Below are positions 1 to 13,055 of a stretch of 64,000 nt of DNA, piece by piece. Both the position numbers and the translations under genes were made by a program. This stretch comes from Paraspadella gotoi (Eukaryota; Chaetognatha), in NCBI GenBank assembly GCA_051294375.1, contig CM119265.1, forward strand, positions 14,608,963 through 14,672,962, given 5' to 3'. Numbering within the stretch: position 1 is the first letter of the stretch; every line of letters starts with the position of its first letter. The notes under the pieces are model-generated. The model was not told where the DNA came from. It searched no databases and saw only the letters and a program-made list of their open reading frames with translations.

Positions 1-429
1 TCGTTCGACGAGTCGGGCTCGTGCGGCTATTTTTAGGCCGGACAATTACTTTCCGTGGGGTCGCCGGGGGTCGAGCTCTGGCCAGGGGAAGGGGGAAGAA
101 GGGGGAGGCGGGGAGATGTAGGGAGAGTAAAGGTTTGACTTTAAGGGGAGGGTGAGGGTATCCGGGTGAATGGAGTGTGAGGTCAAGGGTAGCAAAGGGA
201 AATGGCTCGATGGTTCTCCGGGAAAAAAACTCGGGGAATTATTCGATACCGTTTAATATTATCTATTATGATTGAAGGACGCCAGAAGACCGGCGCGTTG
301 AGAAAGGGGGGGAGGATAAAGTATACTTAATTTATCTATGGTGAGTTTGCGAGATCGTCGCACCGCAGAGACAAAACATCAATTGACCGAATCGGCGATA
401 GTGTGAGAATTCCTTGTTTGAGGGCGAAG
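1..429. other. No gene seen; G-rich purine DNA
   Basis: The first 430 bases are GGGGA-rich with no supported frame, motif or repeat copy. Confidence 0.5.
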
Positions 430-3420
430 TGAGGGAGAGAGGCTGAGATGAATGGACGGAGACAGAGATGGACGATTGGACGTCGTCGTCGTCGCCTTCC
501 TCAGACGATGGTCGAAATGTTGTGACCCAAATCCCCGTCATTTCACCTCCGCCCACGAAGATCACGTGACCCAAAAAACATCTCGGATCACGTGACCTCG
601 AGTGAGGATTCGCGGGCGAACGAGGTTGGAAAGAAGGGAAAGAAGAGAGGAACTCTAGGAATGGAGGAAAGAAGGAAAAAGGACGAGAGGAAAGAAGGAA
701 AAAGGACGAGAGGAAAGAAGGAAAAAATGAAAGGAAATATAAACGGAAGATGAACAAGAAAGATGATACAAATTCAGTTAAAACAAAGTATCTGTGGCAT
801 TAATACAAAAAAACATTACTTGGGAGTTCGTTTTTCGGTATTCTACTCTCTATCTCTCTCTCTCCCTCTCTCCCCCTTCCGCGGGGGCGCCAGTAATTTA
901 CTATCGCAGCCTCGAGTCCAGAGAAATCTCGTGACCCTCATAACTCAGGGGGAGCTCCTCTCCTTCCTCGTTCAGCCCCGCTCCCCACCAATCCATCCGG
1001 TCGCGACCCTTCAGGACCCCACAAGACCTTTTAAGACCTCCTCAAAACCCTTTTAGACCCGTAGACCCTCCAGGATATTTTTTTAATTTTCCACTCCTTC
1101 CTTATCTTTCCTTTTTTTGGCCCTTATTCTTTTCTCTTTCACTCTCACTCTTTCACAAATCCCCGTAAGCGTTATCCCTATTCCCGGAAAGCCAAAGACT
1201 ACGAAATCTATTTTAAGAATAAATGGGAAAATATACAAGGGCATTAAATTAAAGAATATACAGATAAAATAAAAATGCTTGTTTATCCACTTTAATAGTT
1301 CATAAAAATGCATAACAAACGCCAAATGGATANNNNNNNNNNNNNNNNNNNNNNNNNAGCCGTTTCCTCCGCGTTTGGAGTCGAGCTCTTTTTTATATTT
1401 TAACTGCTCCTGTGAGTCCTGTGAGTCGCTTTTCAAAAGGATGAGGTCACTGGAGCAAGCCGCGACTGATTCCCCAATTTCGCCTCCACAACCCTCCACA
1501 AAAAGAAAATGACGATCCAGGAATATCCTTTTTTGCGTTTGTTATGCATTTTTTATTTTTCGAACTATTAAACTGGATAACAAGCATTATATTTTTATCT
1601 GTATATTCTTTAATTTAATGGGCCCTTGTTTATTTTCCCATTTTTTTCTTATATAGATTTCGTTAGTCTTGGCTACGGGGATAGGAATAACGCTTACGGG
1701 GATTTGTGAAAGAGTGACAAGACCGAGAAAGGGAAAAGAGAAAAGAATAAGGGCCAAAAAAGGAAAGAAGGAAGGAGTGGAAAATTAAAAAATATCCGCT
1801 GGAGGGTCTACGGGTCTAAAAAGGGTTTTTTGAAAGGAGGTCCTTAAAAAGGTCTTGTGGGGCCTGAGGTCGCGACCGAATGGATTGGTGGGAGCGGGGC
1901 TGAACGAGGAAAGGAGAGGAGCTCCCCTGATTATGAGGGTCACGAGATTTCTCTCTGGACTCGAGGCTGCGATAACGTAATTACCTGGCGCCCGGCATCC
2001 GCGGAAGGGGGAGAGAGGGAAGAGAGAGAGATAGAGAGTAAGATATCCGAAAAACGAACTCCGCAAGTAATGTTTTTTTGTATTAATGCCCACAGATACT
2101 TTGTTTTAACTGAATTTGTATCATCTTTCTTGTTCATCTTCCGTTATATTTCCTTTTCATTTTTCCTTCTTATTCTCTCGTACCTTTTTCCTTCTTCCTC
2201 TCTCCCATTTTTCCTTCTTTCCTCCATTCCTAAAGTTCCTCTCTTCTTTCCCTTCTTTCAAACCTCGTTCGCGACCGCCAATCCTCACTCGAGGTCAACG
2301 TGATCCGAGATGTTTTTTGGTCAACGTGATCTTCGTGGCGAGATGAACTGGAACGGAGACAGAGATGGACGATTGGACGTCGTCGTCGTCGCCTTCTCAG
2401 CGATCGGTCGAAATGTTGTGACCGCAAATCCCCGTCATTTCACCTCCGCCCACGAAGATCACGTGACCAAAAAACATCTCGGATCACGTGACTCGAGTGA
2501 GATTCGCGGGCGAACGAGTTGTAGAAGAGGGAAAGAAGAGAGAACTCTAGATGGAGGAAAGAAGGAAAAAGGAGAGAAGGAAAGAAGGAAAAAGGCGAGA
2601 AGAAAAGAAAAAATGAAAGGAAATATAAAACGGAAGATGAACAAGAAAGATGATACAAATTCAGTTAAAACAAAGTATCTGTGGCATTAATACAAAAAAA
2701 CATTACTTGGGAGTTCGTTTTTCGGTATTCTACTGCTCTATCTCTCTCTCTCTCCCTCTCTCCCGCTTCCGCGGGGGCGCCAGTAAATTTACTATCGCAG
2801 CCTCGAGTCAAGAGAATCTCGTGACCCTCATATAACTCAGGGGAGTCCTCTCCTTCCTCGTTCAGCCCCGCTCCCACCAATCATTCGTCGGCCGACCCTT
2901 CAGACCACCACAAGACCTTTTTAAGAACCTCCTCAAAACCCTTTTAGACCCGTAGACCCTCCAGGATATTTTTTTAATTTTCCACTCCTTCTTATCTTCC
3001 TTTTTTTTTGGCCCTTATTCTTTTCTCTTTTTCTTCCTTTTTCTCGGTGTCAACTCTTTCACAAAATCCCCGTAAGCGGTTATTCCTACCCCGTAAAGCC
3101 AAAGACTACGAATATCTATATTAAAGAAAAAATGGGAAAATAACAAGGGGCATTAAATTAAAGAATATACAGATAAAATAAAAATGCTTGTTAATCAGTT
3201 TTAATAGTTCGAAAAATAAAAATGCATAACAAACGCAAAAAAGGATATCCTGGATCGTCATTTTCTTTCTTTGTGGAGTGGTTGTGGAGGCGAAATTGGG
3301 GGAATCAGTCGCGCTGCTCCAGTGACCTCATCCTTTTGAAAAAGCGACTCACGGACTCACGGAGCGAGTTAAAATAAAAAGAGCTCGACTCCAACGCGGA
3401 GGAAACGGGGGGGGGGTAAG
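430..3420. repeat. Three copies of a ~950-base unit in +, -, + orientation
   Basis: Sequence around ATCACGTGACC / AAAAAACATCTCGGATCACG at 560-595 occurs again inverted at about 2285-2340 and direct at about 2450-2490. The inverted copy spans roughly 1370-2340 and the second direct copy roughly 2341-3420. Turning points are near the 25-N gap at 1333-1357 and near 2340. Copies differ by single-base indels (CGAGTGAGGATTCGC versus CGAGTGAGATTCGC). No coding frame survives across copies, so the open frames here are not genes. Confidence 0.85.
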
Positions 3421-4640
3421 TGGGATTAATGGAAGGGAGAAGCAGGAAAGAGCGATACGCATTGGGAATGGATGCGCAAAGATTTACTGAACTGATAAAA
3501 CCCGAAGACGTTTAAAAATGGGTTGAAAATAAGCGTTGGGACTTCTCTTTTTTTTTTCCTCTTTGGCGCGCACTTCGCCCTTTGGCGCCTTTTCTCTCGC
3601 TCCCCTCCTTAGCGGCTCCACCTCTTTCCATGAGCGCCTCTCTCTTCTCACTCCTTCCCCTTCTTCGTCCCCTGGCGCCCGCCAACCACTTAATGAGCCA
3701 TTCCGGGATTTGAAAGAAGAAAAGAAATCTGAGGAGAAAGTGAAAATAATTTTGGGGAGAAAAAAAGAGAAAAAACAAAGAGCTAAGGAAAGACAGTATG
3801 ACGTAAACTGAAACGGGTTAATTGTCAATTTTGAGGAAAGATAAATTAAAGAAAACAATCTAATCTCTAAATATAGACGAGGGAAGTGTTAGGGAAAAAA
3901 AATAAAGGAAAAAAAAAGGAAAGCGAAGAGAAATGAAGGAAAATGAAAGGTAAAATGGGAGAAAATGAAGAGAAAAGATTCCGCTGAGAAGATTCTTCAT
4001 TCTGGATTTCAGTGAAAGGGGGGGGGGGGTAAGTGGGATTATGGAAGGGAGAAGCAGGAAAGAGCGATACGCATGGAATGATGCGCAAAGATTTACTGAA
4101 CTGATAAAACCCGGAAGACGTTTAAAAATGGGTTGAAAATAAGCGTTGGGAACTTCTCTTTTTTTTTCCTCTTTGGCGCACTCGCCCTTTGGCGCCTTTT
4201 CTCTTCGCTCCTCTCTCTAGCGGCTCCACCTCTTTCCATGAGCGCCTCTCTCTTCTCACTCTCTTCCCCCTTCTTCGTCCCCTGGCGCCCGCCAACCACT
4301 TAATGAGCCATTTCGGGATTTTGAAAGAAGAAAAGAAATCTGAGGAGAAAGTGAAAATAATTTTGGGGAGAAAAAAAAGAGAAAAAACAAGAGCTAAGGA
4401 AAGACAGTTATGACGTAAACTGAAACGGGTTAATTGTCAATTTTGAGGAAAAGATAAATTAAAAAAAAAACTAATCTCTAAATATAGACAGGGAAGTGTT
4501 AGGGAAAAAAAATAAAGGAAATAAAAAAAGGAAAGCGAAGAGAAATGAAGGAAAAATGAAGGTAAAATGGGAGAAAATGAAGAGAAAAGATTCGCTGAGA
4601 AGATTCTTCATTCTGGATTTCAGTGAAAGCGCAGTTATGA
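3411..4640 (+). repeat. Direct tandem duplication, unit ~610 bases
   Basis: The unit starts in a poly-G run followed by GTAAGTGGGATTA at about 3411 and again at about 4021. It ends with GATTCTTCATTCTGGATTTC near 4010 and again near 4620. The two copies are nearly identical except for one-base indels (CATTGGGAATGGATGCG versus CATGGAATGATGCG). It contains no reading frame common to both copies. Confidence 0.85.
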
Positions 4641-5445
4641 GAAATGATCCTAGAAAGAAAGAAAAATGAAGAGACGAAAAGATAAAAGGGAAAATAAAGG
4701 AAAAAAGAAAGGAAGAGAAGGGGGGGGGGAAATCGGCGCCAAGGATACTAGTCTTGGCGGACATAAGAGGAAAATGTTAAGAGATGATTTAAAACAGGAT
4801 TTAAAAAGGTTACTTACCTCACTCTCTCTTCTCTCTCCATCTCGCTCTCGCTCTCACACACCCACTCGCTCTCTCCTTTTCACGGTCTGAGTCCCAGACT
4901 TCGGAGACATGATTTCATTTTTATGATAAATTGAACTTCATTAGCATAACTCGCGCTCGCAAAATCAGATTTGGTGGTTCGAGAGACACACACACACACA
5001 CACTCTCTCTCTCTCTCTCTTTCTCTCTGTCTCTCTCTCTCTCTCCGAACCCAACCTCTTTTCTTTCCAGCTTCATCGTCGCTTGTCATATCTCTCTCTC
5101 TTTCGATCTGATAGCGAATTCTTTTTATCTTTGTCGCGGTTTTCTTCAAAAAAATCCGCAAAACTCTTATCGATAACTGCATCGGACCATCGTTGTCGTC
5201 GTCGTCCTTCATTTCGTCATTCTATTTAATCCGCGTTTCTCGGCCAGGGTCGACAACCTTTTTGATGTATCATTCACGATGATATCAAAATTCAAAAAAA
5301 TCTAAAACCGAGAAAAAGAGAAGGAACAGTCGTTTCATTCATCGAGTCCATTTTCTACATAAAATGCTCTAAAAGGCGCCACAATGCCCAAAGAATGCCC
5401 CGCAATGCCTCGCAATGCCCACCGAATGCCCAACAACGACGATGA

Positions 5446-5484
<39 letters not shown>

Positions 5485-5554
5485 CTTGTCCGGTGAATGA
5501 GAACACAGGAAAAAAAGGGCGCCGATGGGAAGGATCCTCTTTTTTATTTCCTAA

Positions 5555-5638
<84 letters not shown>

Positions 5639-6246
5639 GTATTAATCTTGACAAAGATTCCCTTCTCTTTCCCTTCTTTCTCTTTTGTTGAGGAAGACAA
5701 AAAATTTGAAGAGTTTATCTCTCCAAAGAATCTTTCGATTCAATATGTTTTCGTGTTGTTGTCGTCGTCGTCATTGTCGTCGTCGCCGTTTATTTTCAGA
5801 GGTTGAATAGAGGCGTTTCTTGAAAAAAAAAGTGGGTTTGAGCCTGAGGGGGCGTGGCGACTCTGGAATCTGGAAGCGAAGATTCCGACGCCTCTGTTGT
5901 CTTTATCGATTTCGCTACGAAGCTTCGTATTGTCTGTCGTGAATTCGAAAAAAAAATTTAAAAAAAGTTTTACCGATTTGTGAACGAAAAAGAGGAGAAA
6001 GAGAGAAAGGGTACGTCGATATGGAATCTTCAGATGATTATTATTGGAAGATTTCCGTTCCCGACGAGGACGGGTGAATTCGATGGTCACGTGATCCCGT
6101 TGCCCAACCGAGAACAATGATGCGTTCGGGGGTGACAGTAATGAAAAGGTCAGAGGGTTGGATTGGGAGAGAACAAAGAAGAGAGAGAGAGGGAGAGAGA
6201 GGACAATCGGAAGGGGTCAAGGTAGTATGAGAGAGAGAAGAGACCG

Positions 6247-6282
<36 letters not shown>

Positions 6283-7160
6283 ACTTTAATATACAGGGTG
6301 GCAACCGAAAAAAAAGGTTAAACGGAGGCCAAAATCAAATTTATATCCTAAATTGAGACTCCGATCGAGAAGCAACGCGTTTGTCAAAGATTCCGTCGGC
6401 CATTTTTCGCTTCACCCTCCGCCACCCCCACTACCCCCACCACCCCTAGCTCCCCATCACCCCCCCGAATCCTCTCTCCCTCTCTCCCTCTCTCCCTCAT
6501 GATCTCTCTCCGCGGGATGCTCCCGTTTGGATCCTAACATCTCAATCTAACTCAGTCGGACATCGTCGCTCAAACCCATCCTCCACCAAACCCACCGACT
6601 CGGCTACACGTGCCCACCATCTGTTTCCTCCCCGCGCGCGCGCAAACGCCTCGAGGCTTCGCCAAACGCGCGCGATATCAAAACGCGGTCTCCCGTTCTT
6701 CGTCGCACGTGACGAAGAGAGGCGTTCGATGATTCGACGCGGTTTTTGCGGCGGGGATAAGAATGGGGGGGGAAATATTGTAGATGGGTGTGACCGGGTG
6801 AGGAAGAAGGTGAGTAAAGCGTGTGATGGATTCCGAGATCGAATGGCGTCGTCTTCATCTACGTCGTTGTCATCGTCATAATCTTTGTCGTCTTCATCGT
6901 CGTCGTTGTCGTCATCGTCATAATCTTTGTCGTCTTCATCGTCGTCGTTGTCTTCGTCAACGTCGTCGTCGTCTTCAGCGTCGTCATCGTCGTCATCATA
7001 TCATTGTCTTCATCTTCGTCGTCAACGCCATGGAGCGAAAAGATTTCTCGTCGCGAAAATTGGGAAAATAAATTAAATCGTCGGGGTGGATGGAAGGTGG
7101 CGGGGAGGTGGATGGAAGGTGGCGGGGAGTTGGTGAGATCAATCAAAAGAAGGGGAGGAA
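4641..7160. other. Non-coding DNA with simple repeats
   Basis: This stretch holds (CA)n/(CT)n at 4985-5045, (CT)n at 5448-5480 and 5557-5632, (GA)n near 6250-6275, a C-rich CCCCCACC run at 6420-6490 and an imperfect (CGTCGT/CATCGT) array at 6850-7000. The minus-strand frames here are translations of these repeats. No gene is recognised. Confidence 0.5.
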
Positions 7161-7161
7161 G

Positions 7162-7680
7162 TGTTACGTCCCCAAAACCGGATTTGGCCGAATGTCGGAT
7201 TCGAACTCGGGACCCGAGAGATTCTGACCCCTCGACGATTTTCGTCGATGACCCCGAAAACGATCGATCCACCGCGAGCGACGACCCCGACGATTAGCCG
7301 ACCGGGTCAAAGGTCATCGAACCCTAATCACCCGCGATGTGGGATAGCCGATCGCCGATCGCCGTCAACCGATCTCCCAGTCTCGGCCGATTGCGTGAAT
7401 CGGAAGCGAGGGCGGATCTCACGACGTCGTGAGTCACCGAAGAAGATTCACGATTTGGCGACGCTGTAGGTCGAGGGAGATGGTAGTCGCTTTAACCGTG
7501 CTAGTGATATTAAGCGAATTGATAGCGTGAAATGACAACTGAAGTTAAGATATTGTTTAGGTAAATGTAGCATTTAGTCGCAGCTCGTATCAATGTATGC
7601 TGGAATATAGCGTTGAACTTGAAGTTACGGATACATTCGGACTAAATTGGATGATACAATAAAGATTGTGAAAGTAGAAG
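7162..7680. mobile_element. Possible LTR-retroelement fragment
   Basis: The stretch begins TGTTACGTCCCC, a start common in Ty3/Gypsy LTRs. On the minus strand it carries a B-box-like GAGTTCGAATCC (near 7197-7208). It contains an AATAAA at about 7658, as an LTR R region would. I do not find a convincing CA end, a target-site duplication or a second LTR, and there is no reverse transcriptase frame nearby. A solo or truncated LTR or a tRNA-derived SINE are both possible. Confidence 0.25.
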
Positions 7681-8457
7681 AGGAGGAAGAGGATGAAGAA
7701 GAAAATCTAAATGAAGGAAGAAGTGAAACATACGAAAACTTTCGAATTGGTTCCATAACGAGCTTATTCATTTATTCATTTATTTAGCTATTCAATCTCT
7801 TACAGTAGGAAATTAAAATTATTATTTCGTTACTCTCTATTAATCTGGTTAACGTAAAACAGTTATTTTCATTCCCAAATTCCTAAATTCATAAATGTCT
7901 CGACAGGAAACTCTACTCCCCCTCGCCCCTCTCCCTTTTTTTCTCCCTCCCCTCATCTCTCTTTCCCTCCCGCCCCCGACATTCCCCTTCTTTCCGCCCT
8001 AAAATCCCCGAGATTAGAAAATAAATGCCGTTTGGTATCTTTGTTGACAGAAACGGAAGATTTTGATAAATTGCGCGAAATTGCCGCAGATTGCGACTCT
8101 GGCTGCGCGTGGCGCGTGCTGCGACGCTGCTTCTTTTTTTTTCCAGCTGCAGTCGGCGCTGCCGCGGCTGTTTTTGGGGTTTCCTGGCGACGAAGGCACA
8201 GTGGTTTCGGTTCTGGTGAAAATGTTATTTTATTGATTCAAGCTCGATATTTGTTGGAAAATTTCTATTAAAATTCTATAATTTTTTAATGGAATTTAAA
8301 GAATAAGTATAACTATTATCATTTTAATTTATCTAAGTCCCTCACCCATTTCTGTTGTGACGCTGAGTAACACGCTGTTTTTGTTGTTTTTTTCGTTGCC
8401 AAGATATAATGATGTATAAATCTTTTAGTTAATACTGCCATTCCCTCTTCCTCTCAC

Positions 8458-8491
<34 letters not shown>

Positions 8492-9468
8492 CTTTTTCTT
8501 TGCTTTGTTTACCCCATCCATCCGCTGTTATTGTTTGTTTACTTGTTGTTCTCGCTCTCCCTCGATGTTTTGTTTCATTTTGTTTGTTTACTCCTTTCGT
8601 ATCCTTGACGAGAGGGAGAGAGACAGAGTGAGAGAGAGAGAGAGAGGGTCAAGTCGCGGAGGGCCAGTTGCCAAGGAAACCAAATTATAAGATCAAATCA
8701 AACACAAACGTCTCTCTCCCTTTTTGTTTGTAAACAATCGATGAATGTTAATTCATGTACAACAAAGATTGGCTTCTTTTCTTTTCTTTTCTTTTCTTTT
8801 CTTTTTTTTTCTCTTTTCTCTTCTTTTCTTTTCTTTTCTTTTCTTTTCTTTTCGTTTCTCGATTAAAGAGGGAAAGAAACAAAAGGCGAAGTTTTCGATG
8901 GTCGGCGATGATTGATTCGATGTTGTTGAGAACGCAAGACAGAAGAGAAGAGAGAGAAAGAGAGAGAGAAGAGAGAGAGCAGAGAGAGAGAGAGAGAGAG
9001 CAGAGAGAGAGCAGCAGAGAGAACTAAAATGGGGGACTTAGAGAAAAGAAAACATGGACCCCACCCGAGTGCCTACCAGACCCACCACTTGAAAAAGTAA
9101 CTTAAAAGATACAAAGTACACAATTAACCCTCCCAAAATCCCCCCCCATATAATGTAGTTCAAAGTGAGCCCCCCCGGGAGTCAGAAAGAGACACGGTCG
9201 AGCGCTTTGAGCCCCCTAGACGCACTATTGTCACAGGACTCCACACTCCCGGTGATCACATTGGTTCAGATAAGCCCCACACACCGCCACACCGCCTCGA
9301 CCCTTAGATTTCGGGCGAGGCAAACGAGGTTCCATTTTTTGGGAGGCGACGTCGCTCGCGGTGACGTGGTCTTCGGAGAATTTAATGGTCGGCGAGCGGC
9401 GAGTTCCGTCGCTGAGGAACAAAAGAAATTAAAAGTCAAATTTAACCGCATTTTTTCATGCCTTTTTT

Positions 9469-9470
<2 letters not shown>
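7681..9470. other. Non-coding AT-rich and microsatellite DNA
   Basis: It contains (CT)n at 8461-8488, a (TTTTC)n tract at 8776-8853 and (GA)n at 8945-9020. The open frame at 9165-9575 is mostly a valine run from (GTC)n and is not considered a gene. Confidence 0.5.

Positions 9471-9538
<68 letters not shown>
9471..9538 (+). repeat. (GTC)n microsatellite
   Basis: This is a pure GTC tract of about 22 units. Similar tracts occur at 24784-24815, 25128-25168, 27798-27860 and 28958-28980; several run directly into N gaps. Confidence 0.95.
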
Positions 9539-9612
9539 TCCCTTTGGTCGCTCCGTCTTCATCAAATTCGGCTGATGACGAAAAGATGACGCGGCCGCTT
9601 TTCAGCTTGGCG

Positions 9613-9620
9613 TGACGTCA
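9613..9620. promoter_or_regulatory. CRE palindrome TGACGTCA
   Basis: A full cAMP-response-element palindrome lies in a CpG-rich, low-repeat stretch (9550-9730). Identical 8-mers occur at 28768-28775 (intron 6) and 57976-57983 (after the stop). Chance occurrences are expected in 64 kb of CpG-rich DNA. Confidence 0.25.
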
Positions 9621-11480
9621 GAGTCGATGGCGCGGACGACGCCGCAGATTTCACGCGGAATCGTTTTTTTTCGCCGGAAGAAAGGGAAAAGAACGGCGTC
9701 GATTTCACGCCAAATCGCGACTCGTTTCACCGGAAGTGAGAGAGAGAGAAAAAAAAAGAGAGAGAGAGAAGAGAGAGAAAGAAAAAAAAAAACCGACGAA
9801 GAAAAAAACCGAGAGAGAAGAAAACATTTTGAGGGAAAAAAGAGAAAAATTGGAAGAAAAAATAGAATTTGGAAAAACAGGATTTTTAAAAAAAAATCTT
9901 TTCATGATTCTCTTTCCTTCTTTCTTCGATTTCTATCCCAATCCCATCTCTTCTTTCTATTTCTCTCTATTTCTTCTTTCTATTTCTTTCCCATTTCTAA
10001 AGCCTTCTCTCTATTTCAAGCATCACCCTATATTTTCACCGCATATTTTTCTTACTCCGGCTTTTGTACTTTTTCTCCACTCAAAAAAAATCCGCTCTAT
10101 CGTCTCGAGACTTCCGCGGTTAAGTTGCCATCCATTCCCCGGAGGCTCTCATCACCCCACTCCTCTCTCTCTTCGAAACGCACCATTTGAAACACACGCC
10201 TTTCCCCTAACCCGCCTTTAGATAAAATTCTACACTCTACTCTCTCTCTCTCTTATCTCTCTCTCTACTCTCTTCTCTCTCTCTCTCTCCTTCTTCTCTT
10301 CTCTCTCTCGTCTCTCTCTTTTGTCACCCCACTGATCCGATGGAAATAAAGCAGACGCTCCTTCCCCGTTTCTCGTCTGTTCTTTAGGGGCCGGATTGTT
10401 TAATCTTCTCTCCTTCTTTTTCTTGGGTTTTCCCAACGCCTCCCTTCCACCCTCCCCTTCCCTTCCCTCCTTCTCTTCGTTCTCCTGTCCTACCCAGTAC
10501 TCTTTCGTCTCCTCATCTTCCTCGTGGCTTTAGTCTGCATTCTCTCACTCTTGAAAGTAATATTGCGATAAAATGAAGAAAAAAAGAGAAAAAAAAAAGA
10601 TCAACGAAACAGATAATAAAATTTTTGCAGCCGCCGCCAGAAGTACAAGATCAACGGTCTATTATCTGCCAAATACTGGATATTACTGCCTGTTATATAT
10701 GTATCACGAGATGCCAGGTATATGCCGTGGTAATCTCTCTCTCTTCGTACTCTACTCTTCTCTCTCTTCTCTCTCTCTTCTCTTTCTCTCTCTCTCTCTC
10801 TCTCTTCTCTCTTCTCTGTCTTCTCTCTCATCCCCTCTTTCTTCTTCTTCCTCCCCTTCCACTGGTTTTTTTTTTAGGAGTTAATAAAATTTCTTTCCAG
10901 AGTAAAGAAGGTGCGAACCGTTTACGTTGCTTCTCCTCCTCCCGTCCTCCTACACTCCTCCTCCTTCTCCTCCCTCCCGAACACCGGAGACCTGGCGACT
11001 TTTTGAAGCGGGACTTTAAAGAAGATAAAGGAGGCGATGGAGGCAGGGGCGACGGGGCGATTGAGGGCGGGGCCTCGGGAGGTGGGGCGTCACTTTCCGG
11101 CTAAATTGATGGCTTCCTGGGGTGACGTCGTAGGTGGGCGTGGTGGGAGACGCTTCCTTTACCCAAAATGGCGCGGGCGGTGACGTTACGGTTTTTTCTT
11201 TTCCGTTTTTTCCCTTCGGTTTTTTTTTTCTGTTTTGAATAAATCAAATCTCTTCCTTTTTCAAAATAAAGTTTAAAAAAAGTCGCTCACAAACAGACGA
11301 AAGCTAATGCCTTGCCGCTTTTTTCTCACCAAACTGCAAACACGAAAATGGTTTTTTTCTCTTTTTTTTTCGAAATTTACGTTTACAATCTAAATTTCTA
11401 CTTACCCTTACCTCGTCGTCCACCTCTAATAGCGACGCCCTTACCTTCCTCACCTCCCGACTTTTTTTTCCCTCGGAAAG
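9620..11480. other. Non-coding purine/pyrimidine-rich DNA
   Basis: (GA)n and (CT)n runs lie at 9736-9800, 10235-10320 and 10740-10850. A CpG-rich stretch at 11030-11180 contains GGGGCGGG/GTGGGCGTGG GC-box-like elements. I see no coding exon with conserved features. Confidence 0.45.
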
Positions 11481-11546
11481 TCTTCCGGGTAAAATGATTT
11501 GCTTCGCCGCTCTCGAATTCACCTTCTCTCCGGGGGCCGAAACGAG

Positions 11547-11790
11547 CTTTTCCTTTCCCTTTTCCTTTTTCCTTTTCATTTCCCTTTTCCTTTTCCTTTC
11601 TTTACCCTTTTCCTTTTCCTTTCATTTCCCTTTTACTTTTCCTTTCTTTACCCTTTTCCTTTTCCTTTCATTTCCCTTTTCCTTTTCCTTTCATTTCCCT
11701 TTTCCTTTTCCTTTTATTTCCCTTTTCCTTTTCCTTTCATTTCCCTTTTCCTTTTCCTTTCCGTTTTATTTCTCTTTTTCCTTTCTTTCC
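11547..11790 (+). repeat. (TTTTCCTTTTCC/TTTCCC)n pyrimidine minisatellite
   Basis: Units of TTTTCCTTTTCCTTTCATTTCCC-type sequence repeat through this interval. They produce long Phe/Ser/Pro-rich open frames in two frames, which are not genes. Confidence 0.85.
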
Positions 11791-12344
11791 GTCTCGTATT
11801 TACCTTTTCTTTTACTTTTCGTTCGGTCCTTTCACTTTCGTTCATTTTTCATTTTTTATTCTTTTTCCATTTATTTCCCAATTCTACTTCCTCTTTTCCT
11901 TATTCTTCTTCTTTTCCTTTTTCCTCTTATCTCTTTTAACTCCTCTCGGGTTCATTAGGTTTAAAAAGCGGGGAAATTCGTTGATGAGGAGAGAGAGAGG
12001 GCGTGTTTGCAGGATAGAGAGGTAAGAGAAGAGAAAGAAAAGAGAAAAGGTAGGGCGTGGGGTTCGTAACGATGCAATGGGCGAGAGGGGGGGTTGAAAG
12101 GGTAGGGAAAGGGTGAGCGAAAGGATGTAAAAACTAAGTCAGCCTCGATTATCGCTTTTTATTCTTTGGGGAAAAAAGAAGCGAGAAAAAAGTTTAGTTA
12201 AAGCTAAAGAGAAGTAGAGAAAATCTTTGTTTATTTTTTCCCGCGTAAATCGCGTCATTTGTTTTCGCTTAAAGTTCGGCCGACAGCTATTAGAGAACTG
12301 TAAGCAGCATTAAGCGCCGGCATGCATTGTAGAACGCCACAGCT

Positions 12345-12999
12345 ATTCATAAAGATTGATAGATTTCTCGGAGAAACTCTTCGTTTCGAGAGCATAAAGG
12401 GGACATTCGCGAGGAAGTGAAGGAGCGAGGGATAGAGAGAGGAGGAGAGAGTGAGGAGGTGGTCAAAAAAGGAAAAAAAAGTAAGACCGGACCACAGGAG
12501 AGGAAAAGATTGGGCAAATTTCTTTCCTTTCTTTTACTCTTCGAAAAAAAGCTTTTTCCTCCCCAGAAATGATAAAGAAAGAAAAAAGAAAAAAAAGAAA
12601 ATAATGCAGCGAAGTTCCAAAATAAAAGTTGAGCTCCGATTTTAAAGAGTTCCAAAGTCGAGACATCTTTAAATTGATCTTTTTTTTTTAGTGGTGTGGT
12701 AGGCTATGGGAGAAAGTGGAGAGGCAAAGGTGGCAAAGGTTGGCAAAGGGGGTTGATGCTTTGAGACAGAACGTGAATATAAACAAGGTATCAAAGAAAA
12801 TCATATGCTTGCTACTTATATAGAGTTATAGGACGTTTATTGAAGGTATTACTTCTTTTTCGTTGATTAGTAGATGATTGACCGAATTGACACAAAGTTT
12901 TTGTTGCTGGCAAACAAAAAACTTTGTCAATTCCTATAAGTTATAACTTTAACATTTTCCNNNNNNNNNNNNNNNNNNNNNNNNNCTCCGGATCTCTCT

Positions 13000-13055
<56 letters not shown>

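Noticed and set aside
5415-5691. Ser-Leu repeat frames
   Set aside because: They are translations of the (CT)n tract at 5557-5632.
9165-9575. 136-codon + frame with a long poly-Val run
   Set aside because: The run is the (GTC)n microsatellite at 9471-9538; the rest has no conserved feature and the complementary frame is poly-Thr.
11494-11958. 154-codon and overlapping 146-codon Phe/Ser-rich frames
   Set aside because: They are two frames of the same pyrimidine minisatellite; no membrane protein family or start context supports them.
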